Source: Thalassolituus sp. UBA674 (GTDB lineage: Bacteria > Pseudomonadota > Gammaproteobacteria > Pseudomonadales > Oceanobacteraceae). Taken from it: a stretch of 61,323 nucleotides of DNA. The stretch's first letter is position 1. Every line of letters begins with the position of its first letter. Positions 16,206 through 23,628 of this stretch are shown here, in pieces. Made by a program: the position numbers and the translations under genes. The notes below the pieces were generated by a model that worked only from the letters and a program-made list of their open reading frames with translations, was not told the DNA's origin and made no database searches. The stretch lies in contig DBNK01000005.1 of the NCBI GenBank assembly GCA_002298335.1, forward strand, positions 6,159-67,481, in the 5' to 3' direction.

Positions 16206-16889
16206 ATGAAACGTTTAATCGTCGTGGGTGGACTGATGGGGCTGCTCAGCGCCTGCAGCAGCATGCAGCCGGATAAAGACATTTTTCCGGATGACCCGGC
16301 CTTTGCCCCGGTCTCCGCCCAGAGCCTCGCGCCACCGCCACAGAATGATGGCTCACTGTTTCAGGCACGCTACAGTGTCGGCCTGTATACCGATCAGCAG
16401 GCCACCCGGGTAGGGGACATTATTACGGTGATTTTTGATGAAGAATATCAATCATCAAAATCCGCTGAAACCAGTGCTGATAAATCATCGACCAACAATA
16501 TGGCCGTACCCAGCATCATGGGGACAGTACCGGGTTGGAAAAACCTGACACTCGACAGTTCAACCACCAATGACCGACAGTTTTCCGGGAAAGGGGAAGC
16601 CGACCGTTCCAACAGCCTGAGTGGCCAGATCAGTGTGACGGTGGCGGATATTCTGCCGAACGGCATTCTGAGAATACGCGGTGAAAAATGGCTGACACTG
16701 AGTGAAGGGGATGAATATATCCGCATCAGTGGGTTGATCCGTCCGCAGGATATTACGCCGGATAATACAGTGCCATCGAGCAAGGTCGCGGATGCGCGGA
16801 TTTCGTTTGGTGGACGGGGTAGTCTGAATAATTCGACCAAGCAGGGGTGGGGGGATAAGATTCTGAACTCGCCGTTGTGGCCGTTCTGA
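16206..16889 (+). CDS. flgH: Flagellar L-ring lipoprotein FlgH
   Basis: The 227-aa precursor has a lipoprotein signal (LMGLLSAC, Cys about residue 17). The mature part shows FlgH motifs: 'SLFQARYSVGLYTDQQATRV', 'GDIITVIFDEEYQSSKSAET', 'LNGQ'-like 'SLSGQISVTVADILPNGILR' and 'SKVADARISFGGRGSLNN'. It forms the outer-membrane L-ring. It is the last gene of the flgFGH transcript and is followed by a terminator, not directly by flgI as is usual. Confidence 0.95.
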   Translation: MKRLIVVGGLMGLLSACSSMQPDKDIFPDDPAFAPVSAQSLAPPPQNDGSLFQARYSVGLYTDQQATRVGDIITVIFDEEYQSSKSAETSADKSSTNNMAVPSIMGTVPGWKNLTLDSSTTNDRQFSGKGEADRSNSLSGQISVTVADILPNGILRIRGEKWLTLSEGDEYIRISGLIRPQDITPDNTVPSSKVADARISFGGRGSLNNSTKQGWGDKILNSPLWPF

Positions 16890-16912
16890 TTATTCTTTAA
16901 TTCTCTGATTTT

Positions 16913-16938
16913 AAAGCCAGATTAATTCTGGCTTTTTT
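16913..16938 (+). terminator. Rho-independent terminator after flgH
   Basis: AAAGCCAGA pairs with TCTGGCTTT around a short TTAAT loop and is followed by TTTTTT. It lies 24 bp after the flgH stop and ends the flgFGH transcript. Confidence 0.88.
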
Positions 16939-16956
16939 ATTTATTTTAACTGTATG

Positions 16957-17546
16957 TTTTCGCTCCTGGGAGGAATGCCTCCTCCCGGCGCTTGCCCTCC
17001 CACCTGCTTCGCGCTGTATTCCTCTCTGCTTCTTGCTTTGGTTCAAGCTCACTACGGCCACGGTCAGATTCGGCGTCCTGCCTCAACTGACCTTTCGGAA
17101 CATCCTGTTCCGAATGCCTGTTCGTTTTCACAAAACAAGGATCGGAATAGGCGCACTGAAAACCAGCGACACTTTTCAATAAAAAGGACAGCACTGAGGG
17201 CAGCAACATTGTATGGATCTCCGTCTTCACGGAGATGACGTAAATCTATGGATGGATTTCTATGAAACGGAAACGGAAACAGGAATTTAAACGGAGTAAA
17301 GGCTCCCAGTGATCATCAATTAAATAACAGTGTTTCTGGTCTTCAGGGCGCCTAGTGTGAGTCACTGAAAACGAGGATGAACAGGCTGGAGGAGCATGGA
17401 TGCTCCGACAGGCCCACTGAGGCAGGACGCCGAATTGGGCCGTAGCCGTTGTGAAGAGGAAGTTTTCAGTGAAACAACGAACACTACAGCGCGAAGCAGG
17501 TGGGAGGGCAAGCGCCGGGAGGAGGCATTCCTCCCAGGAGCGAAAA
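16957..17546. repeat. Long inverted repeat element between flgH and flgI
   Basis: The outer 62 bp are a perfect inverted repeat (16957-17018 and 17485-17546). Similarity continues inwards with divergence to about 17162 and 17343, giving arms of roughly 200 bp around a 180-bp centre. Shared blocks include ATTCGGCGTCCTGCCTCA, GCCTGTTC and TAGGCGC-CTGAA. Each arm holds a hairpin at the same place: TTCGGAACA-TCC-TGTTCCGAA (17094-17114) in the left arm, GGAGCAT-GG-ATGCTCC (17391-17406) in the right arm. No convincing protein is coded. It looks like two copies of one interspersed repeat in opposite orientation. Confidence 0.85.
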
Positions 17547-17606
17547 TAACCCTTTTTCTGGATTGTTTCACTCGACAGCCCGGTTAGGCAGAAGCCCCTG
17601 TGCCGT

Positions 17607-17656
17607 CCTCCCGGGAGCAAAAATAACCTCAGTTCTGGATTACTTCACTCCGTTCG
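17607..17656 (+). repeat. Third partial copy of the flgH-flgI repeat
   Basis: CCTCCCGGGAGCAAAAATAA followed by CTGGATTACTTCACTC at 17607-17650 aligns with CCTCCCAGGAGCGAAAATAA and CTGGATTGTTTCACTC at 17530-17574 just upstream, in the same orientation. It then runs into CGTTCGTAATGAC, a tail of a kind seen in interspersed bacterial repeats. Confidence 0.65.
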
Positions 17657-17711
17657 TAATGACAGCTCCATCAAAACAGAAACCCCATCTTTAACTCCCC
17701 ATTACTCACCA

Positions 17712-17729
17712 TTGGCACACCCCCTGCTA
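17712..17729 (+). promoter_or_regulatory. Sigma-54 promoter of flgI
   Basis: TTGGCACACCCCCTGCTA carries GG at 17714-17715 and GC at 17726-17727 with 10 bases between them. It lies 66 bp upstream of flgI and downstream of the repeats, so flgI remains under RpoN control although separated from flgFGH. Confidence 0.82.
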
Positions 17730-17794
17730 CATCCCCCTTAAACCACCCTGAAAACCATAAAAACCGCCGGTTTCACCGCGGAAAGGGGAAAAAC

Positions 17795-18907
17795 ATGACA
17801 CTCAGGCGTCAAACTCTTGCCGCTCTGCTCATCTGCATGGTCGCTGCTCTGGTCAGCGTGCAGGTTCATGCAGAGCGCATCAAAGACATTTCCAGTATTG
17901 CCGGTGTGCGCAGCAACCAGCTGGTGGGTTACGGTCTGGTGGTCGGTCTGGACGGGACCGGCGATAAGGCGCCGTTCACGACCCAGACCTTCAATAACAT
18001 GATGAACGAATTCGGTATTACCTTACCGGCCGGGACCGACCCTAAGCTCAAGAACGTGGCGGCGGTATCGGTGACCGCTGAGTTGCCGCCGTTTGCCAAG
18101 CCGGGTCAGCGTATTGATATCACGGTGTCTTCCTTAGGCAATGCCAAGAGTCTGCGTGGTGGTTCGCTGCTGTTTACGCCGCTGCGTGGTGCCGATGGCA
18201 ATGTCTACGCCGTCGGGCAGGGGAATCTGGTGGTTGGTGGTTTCGGGGCGGAAGGGAATGACGGCTCCAGTATCAAGGTGAATGTGCCAAGTGTCGGACG
18301 TATTCCCAACGGCGCGACGGTAGAGCAGTCGGTGCCGTCGTCGTTCGGACGGGGTGACAGTCTGATTTTCAATCTGGATCAGCCCGACTTCACCACCGCA
18401 CGGGCACTGACGGATAAGATCAATGAGCTGATGGGCCCGGGGACCGCTGAGGCGCTGGATGCGACTTCCATCCGTGTCAGTGCTCCGCGTGATACCAGCC
18501 AGCGGGTGGCGTACATGTCGGTCATTGAGAATCTGGAAGTGGAGACAGGTAAAGAACGTGCCAAGGTGATCATCAATTCCCGCACCGGGACGATAGTAAT
18601 GGGTGAGAAGGTGATGATTGATCCGGTGGCTGTGACCCACGGTAACCTGACGGTAACCATTAACGAAGACTTTGCGGTGTCGCAGCCGAACGCGCTGGCC
18701 GAAGGTCAGACTGTGGTGGTGCCGCAGACCAATATTGAGGTGGATAACGGCGCTGACAGCCGCATGTTCAAAATGGACCGCGGGGTCTCTCTGGACGATA
18801 TCGTCAAGGCTGTGAACGAGGTGGGCGTCGCTCCGGGCGACCTCATGGCTATACTGGAAGCAATGAAGCAGGCCGGTGCACTGAAAGCAGAGTTGATTGT
18901 GATATGA
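17795..18907 (+). CDS. flgI: Flagellar P-ring protein FlgI
   Basis: The 370-aa precursor has a Sec signal peptide (cleavage near VHAERIK) and the highly conserved start of mature FlgI: 'IKDISSIAGVRSNQLVGYGL' with 'VVGLDGTGDK', then 'TQTFNNMMNEFGI' and C-terminal 'VNEVGVAPGDLMAILEAMKQ'. Length is typical (365-370). It builds the P-ring in the peptidoglycan layer with help from FlgA. A GGAAAGGGG ribosome site precedes ATG 17795. The next gene overlaps by 4 bp. Confidence 0.97.
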   Translation: MTLRRQTLAALLICMVAALVSVQVHAERIKDISSIAGVRSNQLVGYGLVVGLDGTGDKAPFTTQTFNNMMNEFGITLPAGTDPKLKNVAAVSVTAELPPFAKPGQRIDITVSSLGNAKSLRGGSLLFTPLRGADGNVYAVGQGNLVVGGFGAEGNDGSSIKVNVPSVGRIPNGATVEQSVPSSFGRGDSLIFNLDQPDFTTARALTDKINELMGPGTAEALDATSIRVSAPRDTSQRVAYMSVIENLEVETGKERAKVIINSRTGTIVMGEKVMIDPVAVTHGNLTVTINEDFAVSQPNALAEGQTVVVPQTNIEVDNGADSRMFKMDRGVSLDDIVKAVNEVGVAPGDLMAILEAMKQAGALKAELIVI

Positions 18908-19203
18908 GTGATTTATTTGAACAGGTGAAAAACCTGTCGCTGGAACTGCGTTCTCTGATCCGTCAGGGCGTGAAAGATGGCGTCGATGACCGCATCCAGA
19001 TGCGCAACACCCTGCTGCAGCAGTGGTTTGGTGAAATCAGTGACCTGATCCAGCTGACCAATGAACAGCAGCAGTTTCTTGAAGACCTGCTGACGGAAGA
19101 GCAGCAGTTGTTGTCGGAGCTGCAGGCGGAGCAGCGAAAACTTTCAGGCCATGAACAGGGCAAAAAGAAACTGAATTCTTACCAGCAGGTCAGCCGTCAC
19201 TGA
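18904..19203 (+). CDS. FliT/FlgN-like flagellar chaperone candidate
   Basis: A 99-aa all-helical protein overlaps the flgI stop by 4 bp (ATGA) and is therefore coupled to it. It has a pattern of two antiparallel helices, 'DDRIQMRNTLLQQWFGEISD' and 'LLTEEQQLLSELQAEQRKLS', and a basic tail ending in 'KLNSYQQVSRH', which resembles the FliT/FlgN type of export chaperone ('eR..Ll..l' then 'Ll.E...L...l.....k..'). It sits where flgJ normally follows flgI but has none of the FlgJ rod-binding or muramidase motifs. The chaperone reading is an inference. Confidence 0.6.
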   Translation: MSDLFEQVKNLSLELRSLIRQGVKDGVDDRIQMRNTLLQQWFGEISDLIQLTNEQQQFLEDLLTEEQQLLSELQAEQRKLSGHEQGKKKLNSYQQVSRH

Positions 19204-19367
19204 CCTGTGGTTCACACACCGCCGTTCTCCCCCTGTCCTGTCTAAACTGCCTTGGCCCCAAAGGTCTGATGGTTGTCACCCATTTCATTGTTACTATGAC
19301 TAAAGATCGTACAGATGTCTTAGGCGTCTGATGGATACCAATAACAATAAATAATGAGTGAACTCCC

Positions 19368-20642
19368 ATGTCCCGGATTCTGTCTGCCCGTCCGCCGCGG
19401 TCAGTACTGACGGTTGTCAGTCTCTGCGCACTTCTGCTGGCCCCCCTGACCGCATCAGCGGGTCTGTTTGACCGCATCAAAGATCGCCTGCCGGGTCAGG
19501 AGCTGAAAAATGCCATCTTTGTTGGCAATAATTGGGATGGCACCATCGACGTGATTGATGGTGACAACTACGAACCTATTGGCCGGATTAATGGCATTCC
19601 CGATTACGAAGAGCGGATGCGCGAGATCCGTCGTCGCCCCAAAGACTTTGCCGTCTTCCTGGGAATCCGCCAGCTGATCGGTGAAGGCAACGACCAGTAC
19701 GTGGATGACATGTACAGCACCAACGACGGTGAGCTGCTGATTGTCTCGCGCCCGAGTTTTGCCGATGTCGTGGCGCTGGATCTCAGCACCGGTGCTGTCG
19801 TCTGGCGTTTTGAAGTGGATGGCGTCCGCTCTGACCACATGGCCTTATCGCCGGATGGCACCCAGGTTGCGGTCTCGGCTTCTACCGGCGACGTAGTGCA
19901 TCTGCTCGATGTCTATACGGGTGTAGAGCTGGATAAATTCCCGACCGGTGACTCACCACATGAGAACCTCTACTCGGATGATGGCCGTTACGTCTATCAC
20001 TCCAGTATCGGTAACGTGTTCACCCGCTTTGATGGTCAGGTACTGAAAGAATCCACCAAAGGGGAACGCCGTTTTCTGGTCTATGACACTCAGGACCGGG
20101 TCATCGTCAAAGACTTCGACATCAAAAATAAGCTGGAAGAGGCGGGTCTCGGTGATCTGAGCCCGTCCATCCGCCCGATGGCGCACACCAGTGACTTCCG
20201 TTACTTCTATTTCCAGTTGTCCTTCCTGCACGGCTTTATCGAATTTGATATGGACACTGAAAGCGTGACCCGTCTGGCCGAACTGCCGAACCATGTACCG
20301 GAACTGCCGCTGCAGAAATACGTGAATGACTCGGCCCATCACGGTATTGCCATCAGCAGCGACGATTCTTCACTGTGCGTGGCCGGTACCATGGACGACT
20401 ACGCCGCGATTGTTGACCGTGAAACCTTCACCTATACCTTGCTTGAGGGGCTGGGCGAAAAAGCCTACTGGGCCGTGAGTGACCGTACCGGTGAAAACTG
20501 CCTGATTTCCTGGAGCGGGACGGATCAGGTCTCGGTGATCAACTACGCCACGCGTCAGGAAACTCACCGCATTGATGTCGGTAACCACCCGCAGCGGGTG
20601 CGTGAAGGTGTGATCAAAGCCAATTGGATTTCTCTCTACTGA
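19368..20642 (+). CDS. Secreted YVTN-type beta-propeller protein
   Basis: The 424-aa precursor starts with a signal peptide ('SVLTVVSLCALLLAPLTASA'). The mature part consists of beta-propeller blades: 'NWDGTIDVIDGDNYEPIGRI', 'VVALDLSTGAVVWRFEVDG', 'MALSPDGTQVAVSASTGDVV', 'HLLDVYTGVELDKFPTGDSP', and a last blade 'DQVSVINYATRQETHRIDVG' with 'NHPQRVR'. Such periplasmic propellers bind partners or cofactors, but no active-site motif is visible, so function is unknown. It stands alone between the flagellar cluster and the rhodanese group. Confidence 0.82.
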   Translation: MSRILSARPPRSVLTVVSLCALLLAPLTASAGLFDRIKDRLPGQELKNAIFVGNNWDGTIDVIDGDNYEPIGRINGIPDYEERMREIRRRPKDFAVFLGIRQLIGEGNDQYVDDMYSTNDGELLIVSRPSFADVVALDLSTGAVVWRFEVDGVRSDHMALSPDGTQVAVSASTGDVVHLLDVYTGVELDKFPTGDSPHENLYSDDGRYVYHSSIGNVFTRFDGQVLKESTKGERRFLVYDTQDRVIVKDFDIKNKLEEAGLGDLSPSIRPMAHTSDFRYFYFQLSFLHGFIEFDMDTESVTRLAELPNHVPELPLQKYVNDSAHHGIAISSDDSSLCVAGTMDDYAAIVDRETFTYTLLEGLGEKAYWAVSDRTGENCLISWSGTDQVSVINYATRQETHRIDVGNHPQRVREGVIKANWISLY

Positions 20643-20743
20643 TACCCGCCATACGGCACCCCGGGCCTCAGGCCTGCTCCCGGCTGGCAGACAGATTGCA
20701 ACGGATGCTTCATGTCTGTCGGCTTAAACATGGGAGTTTCTCT

Positions 20744-21145
20744 ATGTCCTTGTATTGCGAAGCCTTTCTTCCGGATATGAGTCTGAAAGAAAGCGAATTT
20801 GTCCGGGTACTTACCAACATTGCAGCAAAACTGACACAGCAACGTCATGCGCAGAAGGCGCAGGGTGGTCCGGCTGTGGATCTGCGTTTTCTGCTTCCGG
20901 CCGGCGACGATAAGCCGGATTTCCGGGGGATGCGGCTGCATTCCTACAGTCAGTCGGGCCAGCGTCTGCTGATTGAATCTGTGGTTCCGGAAAACTGTCT
21001 GCATTCAGAACGTTGCACAGACTACATCCTTGCCGCCATGCAGGATGCCGTCGACAACGCCACAGACTTCTTTACCGAGCAGCAGGTGGACGGCTTTTCC
21101 GCCGCTGATCAGCACCGTCTCATCCTGTCACTCAACGCCGCCTGA
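20744..21145 (+). CDS. Uncharacterised 133-aa protein upstream of the rhodanese
   Basis: I place the start at ATG 20744 (MSLYCEAFLPD), where GGGAG lies 9 nt upstream, rather than at earlier in-frame codons that would overlap the propeller gene. The protein is soluble and alpha/beta in appearance, with 'ALRFLLPAGDDKPDFRG'-like central strand (VDLRFLLPAGDD) and a helical C-terminus. It has three Cys (C6, and a C-x6-C pair in 'ENCLHSERCTD'). No family is recognised. It lies 10 bp before the rhodanese gene and is probably cotranscribed with it. Confidence 0.6.
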   Translation: MSLYCEAFLPDMSLKESEFVRVLTNIAAKLTQQRHAQKAQGGPAVDLRFLLPAGDDKPDFRGMRLHSYSQSGQRLLIESVVPENCLHSERCTDYILAAMQDAVDNATDFFTEQQVDGFSAADQHRLILSLNAA

Positions 21146-21155
21146 GGAGAACATC

Positions 21156-21473
21156 ATGGTTAACATCCGTACCCTGCAGCCCGATGCTGCTTCTGAACTG
21201 CTGGCGTCTGAAGAGGTAATGATTCTGGATTGCCGCGATCTGGCGGATTACCGTGCCGGACATATGGAAGGCGCTATGCATTCTCATGACGATCTGGTGG
21301 AAGGCCTGATCCGCCGTGGTGATAAAGACCGTCATATGCTGGTGTACTGTTACAGCGGACACCGCAGTGAGCACCTGACGGAGTTCCTGACGCAGTTCGG
21401 TTTCAAAAATGCGTGCAATCTGGCCGGTGGCTATCAGGCCTGGCAGAGCTGGGTAAATCAGCAGACGGCCTGA
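21156..21473 (+). CDS. Rhodanese-like sulfurtransferase
   Basis: The 105-aa single-domain rhodanese has 'VMILDCRDLADYRAGHMEGA' and the active-site loop CYSGHRS with the persulfide cysteine in 'MLVYCYSGHRSEHLTEFL'. It resembles GlpE-type enzymes, which transfer sulfane sulfur from thiosulfate to acceptors. The start at 21156 follows GAGGAG. It is the middle gene of a three-gene set with unknown neighbours (10 bp before, 4 bp after), whose physiological acceptor is unknown. Confidence 0.9.
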   Translation: MVNIRTLQPDAASELLASEEVMILDCRDLADYRAGHMEGAMHSHDDLVEGLIRRGDKDRHMLVYCYSGHRSEHLTEFLTQFGFKNACNLAGGYQAWQSWVNQQTA

Positions 21474-21477
21474 GTGT

Positions 21478-21804
21478 ATGGACGTCTGGACTCTGCAGAA
21501 GTCTCCTGAGCTGCGGGCGGTGCTTCTGCTGCTTCAGTCGCAGCTGGGGGTGGACAGCTTTGAAGCGGACGCGATGCCCTGTTGTGATGACGCCATCTGG
21601 CTGGCAGGCACCAGCGCACCGTTTGCCCGGGCTTACCTCTACACGCTGGGGCAGAATCACGAACGCTATGGCGTACACCTCGAATATCCGCAGGAGGTGG
21701 CGCCTCTGTATGATGTCTTTGAAAACCTGCGCCTGAGCTCCCTTACCGGGATTCTCGCGGTACATTTTGACGTGGCCTGTGTGACGCCTTTGCCGCAGAC
21801 CTGA
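21478..21804 (+). CDS. Uncharacterised 108-aa protein after the rhodanese
   Basis: The ATG lies 4 bp after the rhodanese stop. The protein contains a CC pair in 'DAMPCCDDAIWLAGT' and ends '...AVHFDVACVTPLPQT'. No domain is recognised; no signal peptide or membrane segment is seen. The close spacing suggests a functional link to the sulfurtransferase, perhaps as a partner, but this is inference. Confidence 0.65.
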   Translation: MDVWTLQKSPELRAVLLLLQSQLGVDSFEADAMPCCDDAIWLAGTSAPFARAYLYTLGQNHERYGVHLEYPQEVAPLYDVFENLRLSSLTGILAVHFDVACVTPLPQT

Positions 21805-21874
21805 CCCCTCCGTTGTTTACACCCCGGCCCGCTGCCCGTTAGCCTCTCAGGTTCCTGAAAATGAGGTTAACACT

Positions 21875-22300
21875 ATGTCCTGGGTTCAGAAGACCATCAC
21901 CCTGAGCGCGCGGCCGCGCGGTTTTCATCTGATCACCTCCGAGATAGTCCGCCAGTTACCGGAGCTGGCGGATTATCGTGTCGGTCTGTTGCATATTTTT
22001 ATCCGCCATACCTCGGCATCACTCACCATTAATGAAAATGCCGACCCGACGGTACGTCAGGATTTTGAGCAGGTCTTCAGCCGTCTGGTACCTGAGAATG
22101 AACCTTTTTACCGACATAACGATGAAGGACCAGATGATCTTCCGGCACACATTAAATCGAGCTTATTGGGGCCTTCCGTGTCCATTCCGGTCACCGATGG
22201 CCGGTTGGCACTCGGCACCTGGCAGGGGGTGTATCTGTGTGAACACCGTAACCACGGGGGTTCCAGGACGATCGTCGTGACTCTCAGCGGGTCTTTATAA
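21875..22300 (+). CDS. YjbQ family protein (UPF0047)
   Basis: The 141-aa product has the UPF0047 signature: 'GLLHIFIRHTSASLTINENA' with 'DPTVRQDFE' and the C-terminal 'GTWQGVYLCEHRNHG'. Members form trimers and some show weak thiamine-phosphate synthase activity; the true role is unsettled. Length and motifs are typical. The gene stands alone with a GAGGTTAAC ribosome site. Confidence 0.9.
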   Translation: MSWVQKTITLSARPRGFHLITSEIVRQLPELADYRVGLLHIFIRHTSASLTINENADPTVRQDFEQVFSRLVPENEPFYRHNDEGPDDLPAHIKSSLLGPSVSIPVTDGRLALGTWQGVYLCEHRNHGGSRTIVVTLSGSL

Positions 22301-22365
22301 GCCATGTGGATGGAAGGCGTAGTCGAGGCTGAAAAGAACGTCTGTGAACTTTTAGGACTAAACGT

Positions 22366-22375
22366 GCCACGTGGC
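22366..22375. promoter_or_regulatory. GCCACGTGGC palindrome upstream of the reductase-desaturase genes
   Basis: A perfect 10-bp palindrome (within ACGTGCCACGTGGCGT) lies about 100 bp upstream of the ferredoxin reductase start in a 170-bp gap. It is a candidate operator; no regulator is assigned. Confidence 0.35.
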
Positions 22376-22469
22376 GTAAAAAGTTACAATTGGGAGCTAT
22401 TGTCCTACGGATTCAGTTCGAAATCGTAATACCCTGTGAGAATATGTAGAACCACAATAATAATAAAGC

Positions 22470-23615
22470 ATGAAATCCGAGAGGATTCAGGAGCAGAGAA
22501 TGAACGGTCAGATTGCGCAACCCGAGACGACCCTTTCCAGGTTTCACACCTGGCTGGCTCAGAGCCTTGTTAATAACAATGAGTTCTTCGCCTATTTCGA
22601 ACCTTTTATCCGGTTGGCAATGCCCGCCTGGTCCACCGTGGGCGTGCGCTCCAGAGTCATGAAAGTACACTCCGAAACCGGTGATGTGTACTCCCTTGTC
22701 ATCCGTCCGGGACGCCGCTGGAAAAACTTCAGCGCTGGTCAGCATGTACAGATTTCGGCTGAGCTCAACGGTACGCTTTACACCCGCACCTTCAGCATTT
22801 CCACATCGCCTGATTACTTCCGTAAAACCGGGCTGATCGAGCTGAGTATCCGTTCCAAACCGGACGGCCGTGTAACGCCGATGCTGAAAGAGCACTTTGC
22901 CAAAGGTGGTGTGTGCACCCTGTCTGATGCCGGTGGTGACTTTCTGCTGCCGGAAGGTAATGAACCTCTGTTATTGATTGCTGGTGGCAGTGGTATTACG
23001 CCGTTCCGCTCCATGATGAACCAGCTCAGCAGCAACAGCCTGCGCGATGTGCACCTGCTGTTTTATATCCGTAATTCATCCAATGCTCTGTTCCGTCAGG
23101 AGCTTGACCGCATTGCCGAGCTGCACCCGAATCTGAAAGTCACCTTCATCAATACCGAAGCCGAAGGCCAGGTGTGTGAAGAGCACCTGCTGCGTTACTG
23201 TCCGGATGTGGCAGACCGTATTGCCATGGTGTGCGGACCGACGCCGATGATTCAGGGCACCCGTAACCTTCTGTCTGAGTTAGGCCTGCCTGCTGACCAG
23301 ATCCGTTTCGAATATTTCGGTGCTGCACCGATTGAAATGGAGATGACCGGCGAGAAGAGTTTTGTCCGTTTCAAAACCTCTGGTATTGCGACCACCACCA
23401 CGCCCGATGAACAGATGAGCCTGCTGGATCTTGCTGAAAAACAGGGTCTTACTCCACAGCATGGCTGCCGTATCGGTGTGTGTTACCAGTGTGTCTGTAC
23501 CAAAGAGAGTGGGGTGGTTTTCAACACCCGCACTGGCCAGTATTCGGATACCGGCAAAGAAGATATCCAGCTCTGTATTTCAGTGGCTGCCAGTGATCTT
23601 GAATTAAACATCTGA
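22470..23615 (+). CDS. Ferredoxin reductase partner of the fatty acid desaturase
   Basis: A 381-aa flavoprotein with three parts: FAD-binding beta-barrel (about 60-150, motif RTFSIS), NAD(P)-binding domain (about 165-275, 'LIAGGSGITPFRSMMN', then 'CGPTPMI') and a C-terminal plant-type 2Fe-2S ferredoxin domain with C333-x4-C338-x2-C341 and C369. It would pass electrons from NAD(P)H to the desaturase encoded 13 bp downstream, as in the DesC/DesB pair of Pseudomonas. An in-frame ATG at 22500 (MNGQIAQ) has a GGAGCAGAG site and is an alternative start. Confidence 0.9.
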   Translation: MKSERIQEQRMNGQIAQPETTLSRFHTWLAQSLVNNNEFFAYFEPFIRLAMPAWSTVGVRSRVMKVHSETGDVYSLVIRPGRRWKNFSAGQHVQISAELNGTLYTRTFSISTSPDYFRKTGLIELSIRSKPDGRVTPMLKEHFAKGGVCTLSDAGGDFLLPEGNEPLLLIAGGSGITPFRSMMNQLSSNSLRDVHLLFYIRNSSNALFRQELDRIAELHPNLKVTFINTEAEGQVCEEHLLRYCPDVADRIAMVCGPTPMIQGTRNLLSELGLPADQIRFEYFGAAPIEMEMTGEKSFVRFKTSGIATTTTPDEQMSLLDLAEKQGLTPQHGCRIGVCYQCVCTKESGVVFNTRTGQYSDTGKEDIQLCISVAASDLELNI

Positions 23616-23628
23616 TAAAGGAACCGCT

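Larger units (their letters stand above)
16890..17794. other. Non-coding region splitting flgH and flgI
   Basis: This 905-bp stretch holds the flgH terminator, the inverted repeat element, a perfect 8-bp hairpin ATCTCCGT-CTTC-ACGGAGAT (17217-17236) followed by GACG, a third partial copy of the repeat end (about 17607-17656) and the flgI sigma-54 promoter. Open frames in it are only consequences of the repeats; none has a plausible ribosome site and family. Confidence 0.75.

Noticed and set aside
16946..17694. Several open frames of 60-124 codons on both strands between flgH and flgI
   Set aside because: They arise from the inverted repeats, appear in opposite frames of the same sequence, are rich in Arg/Ser/Pro and have no ribosome site or family.
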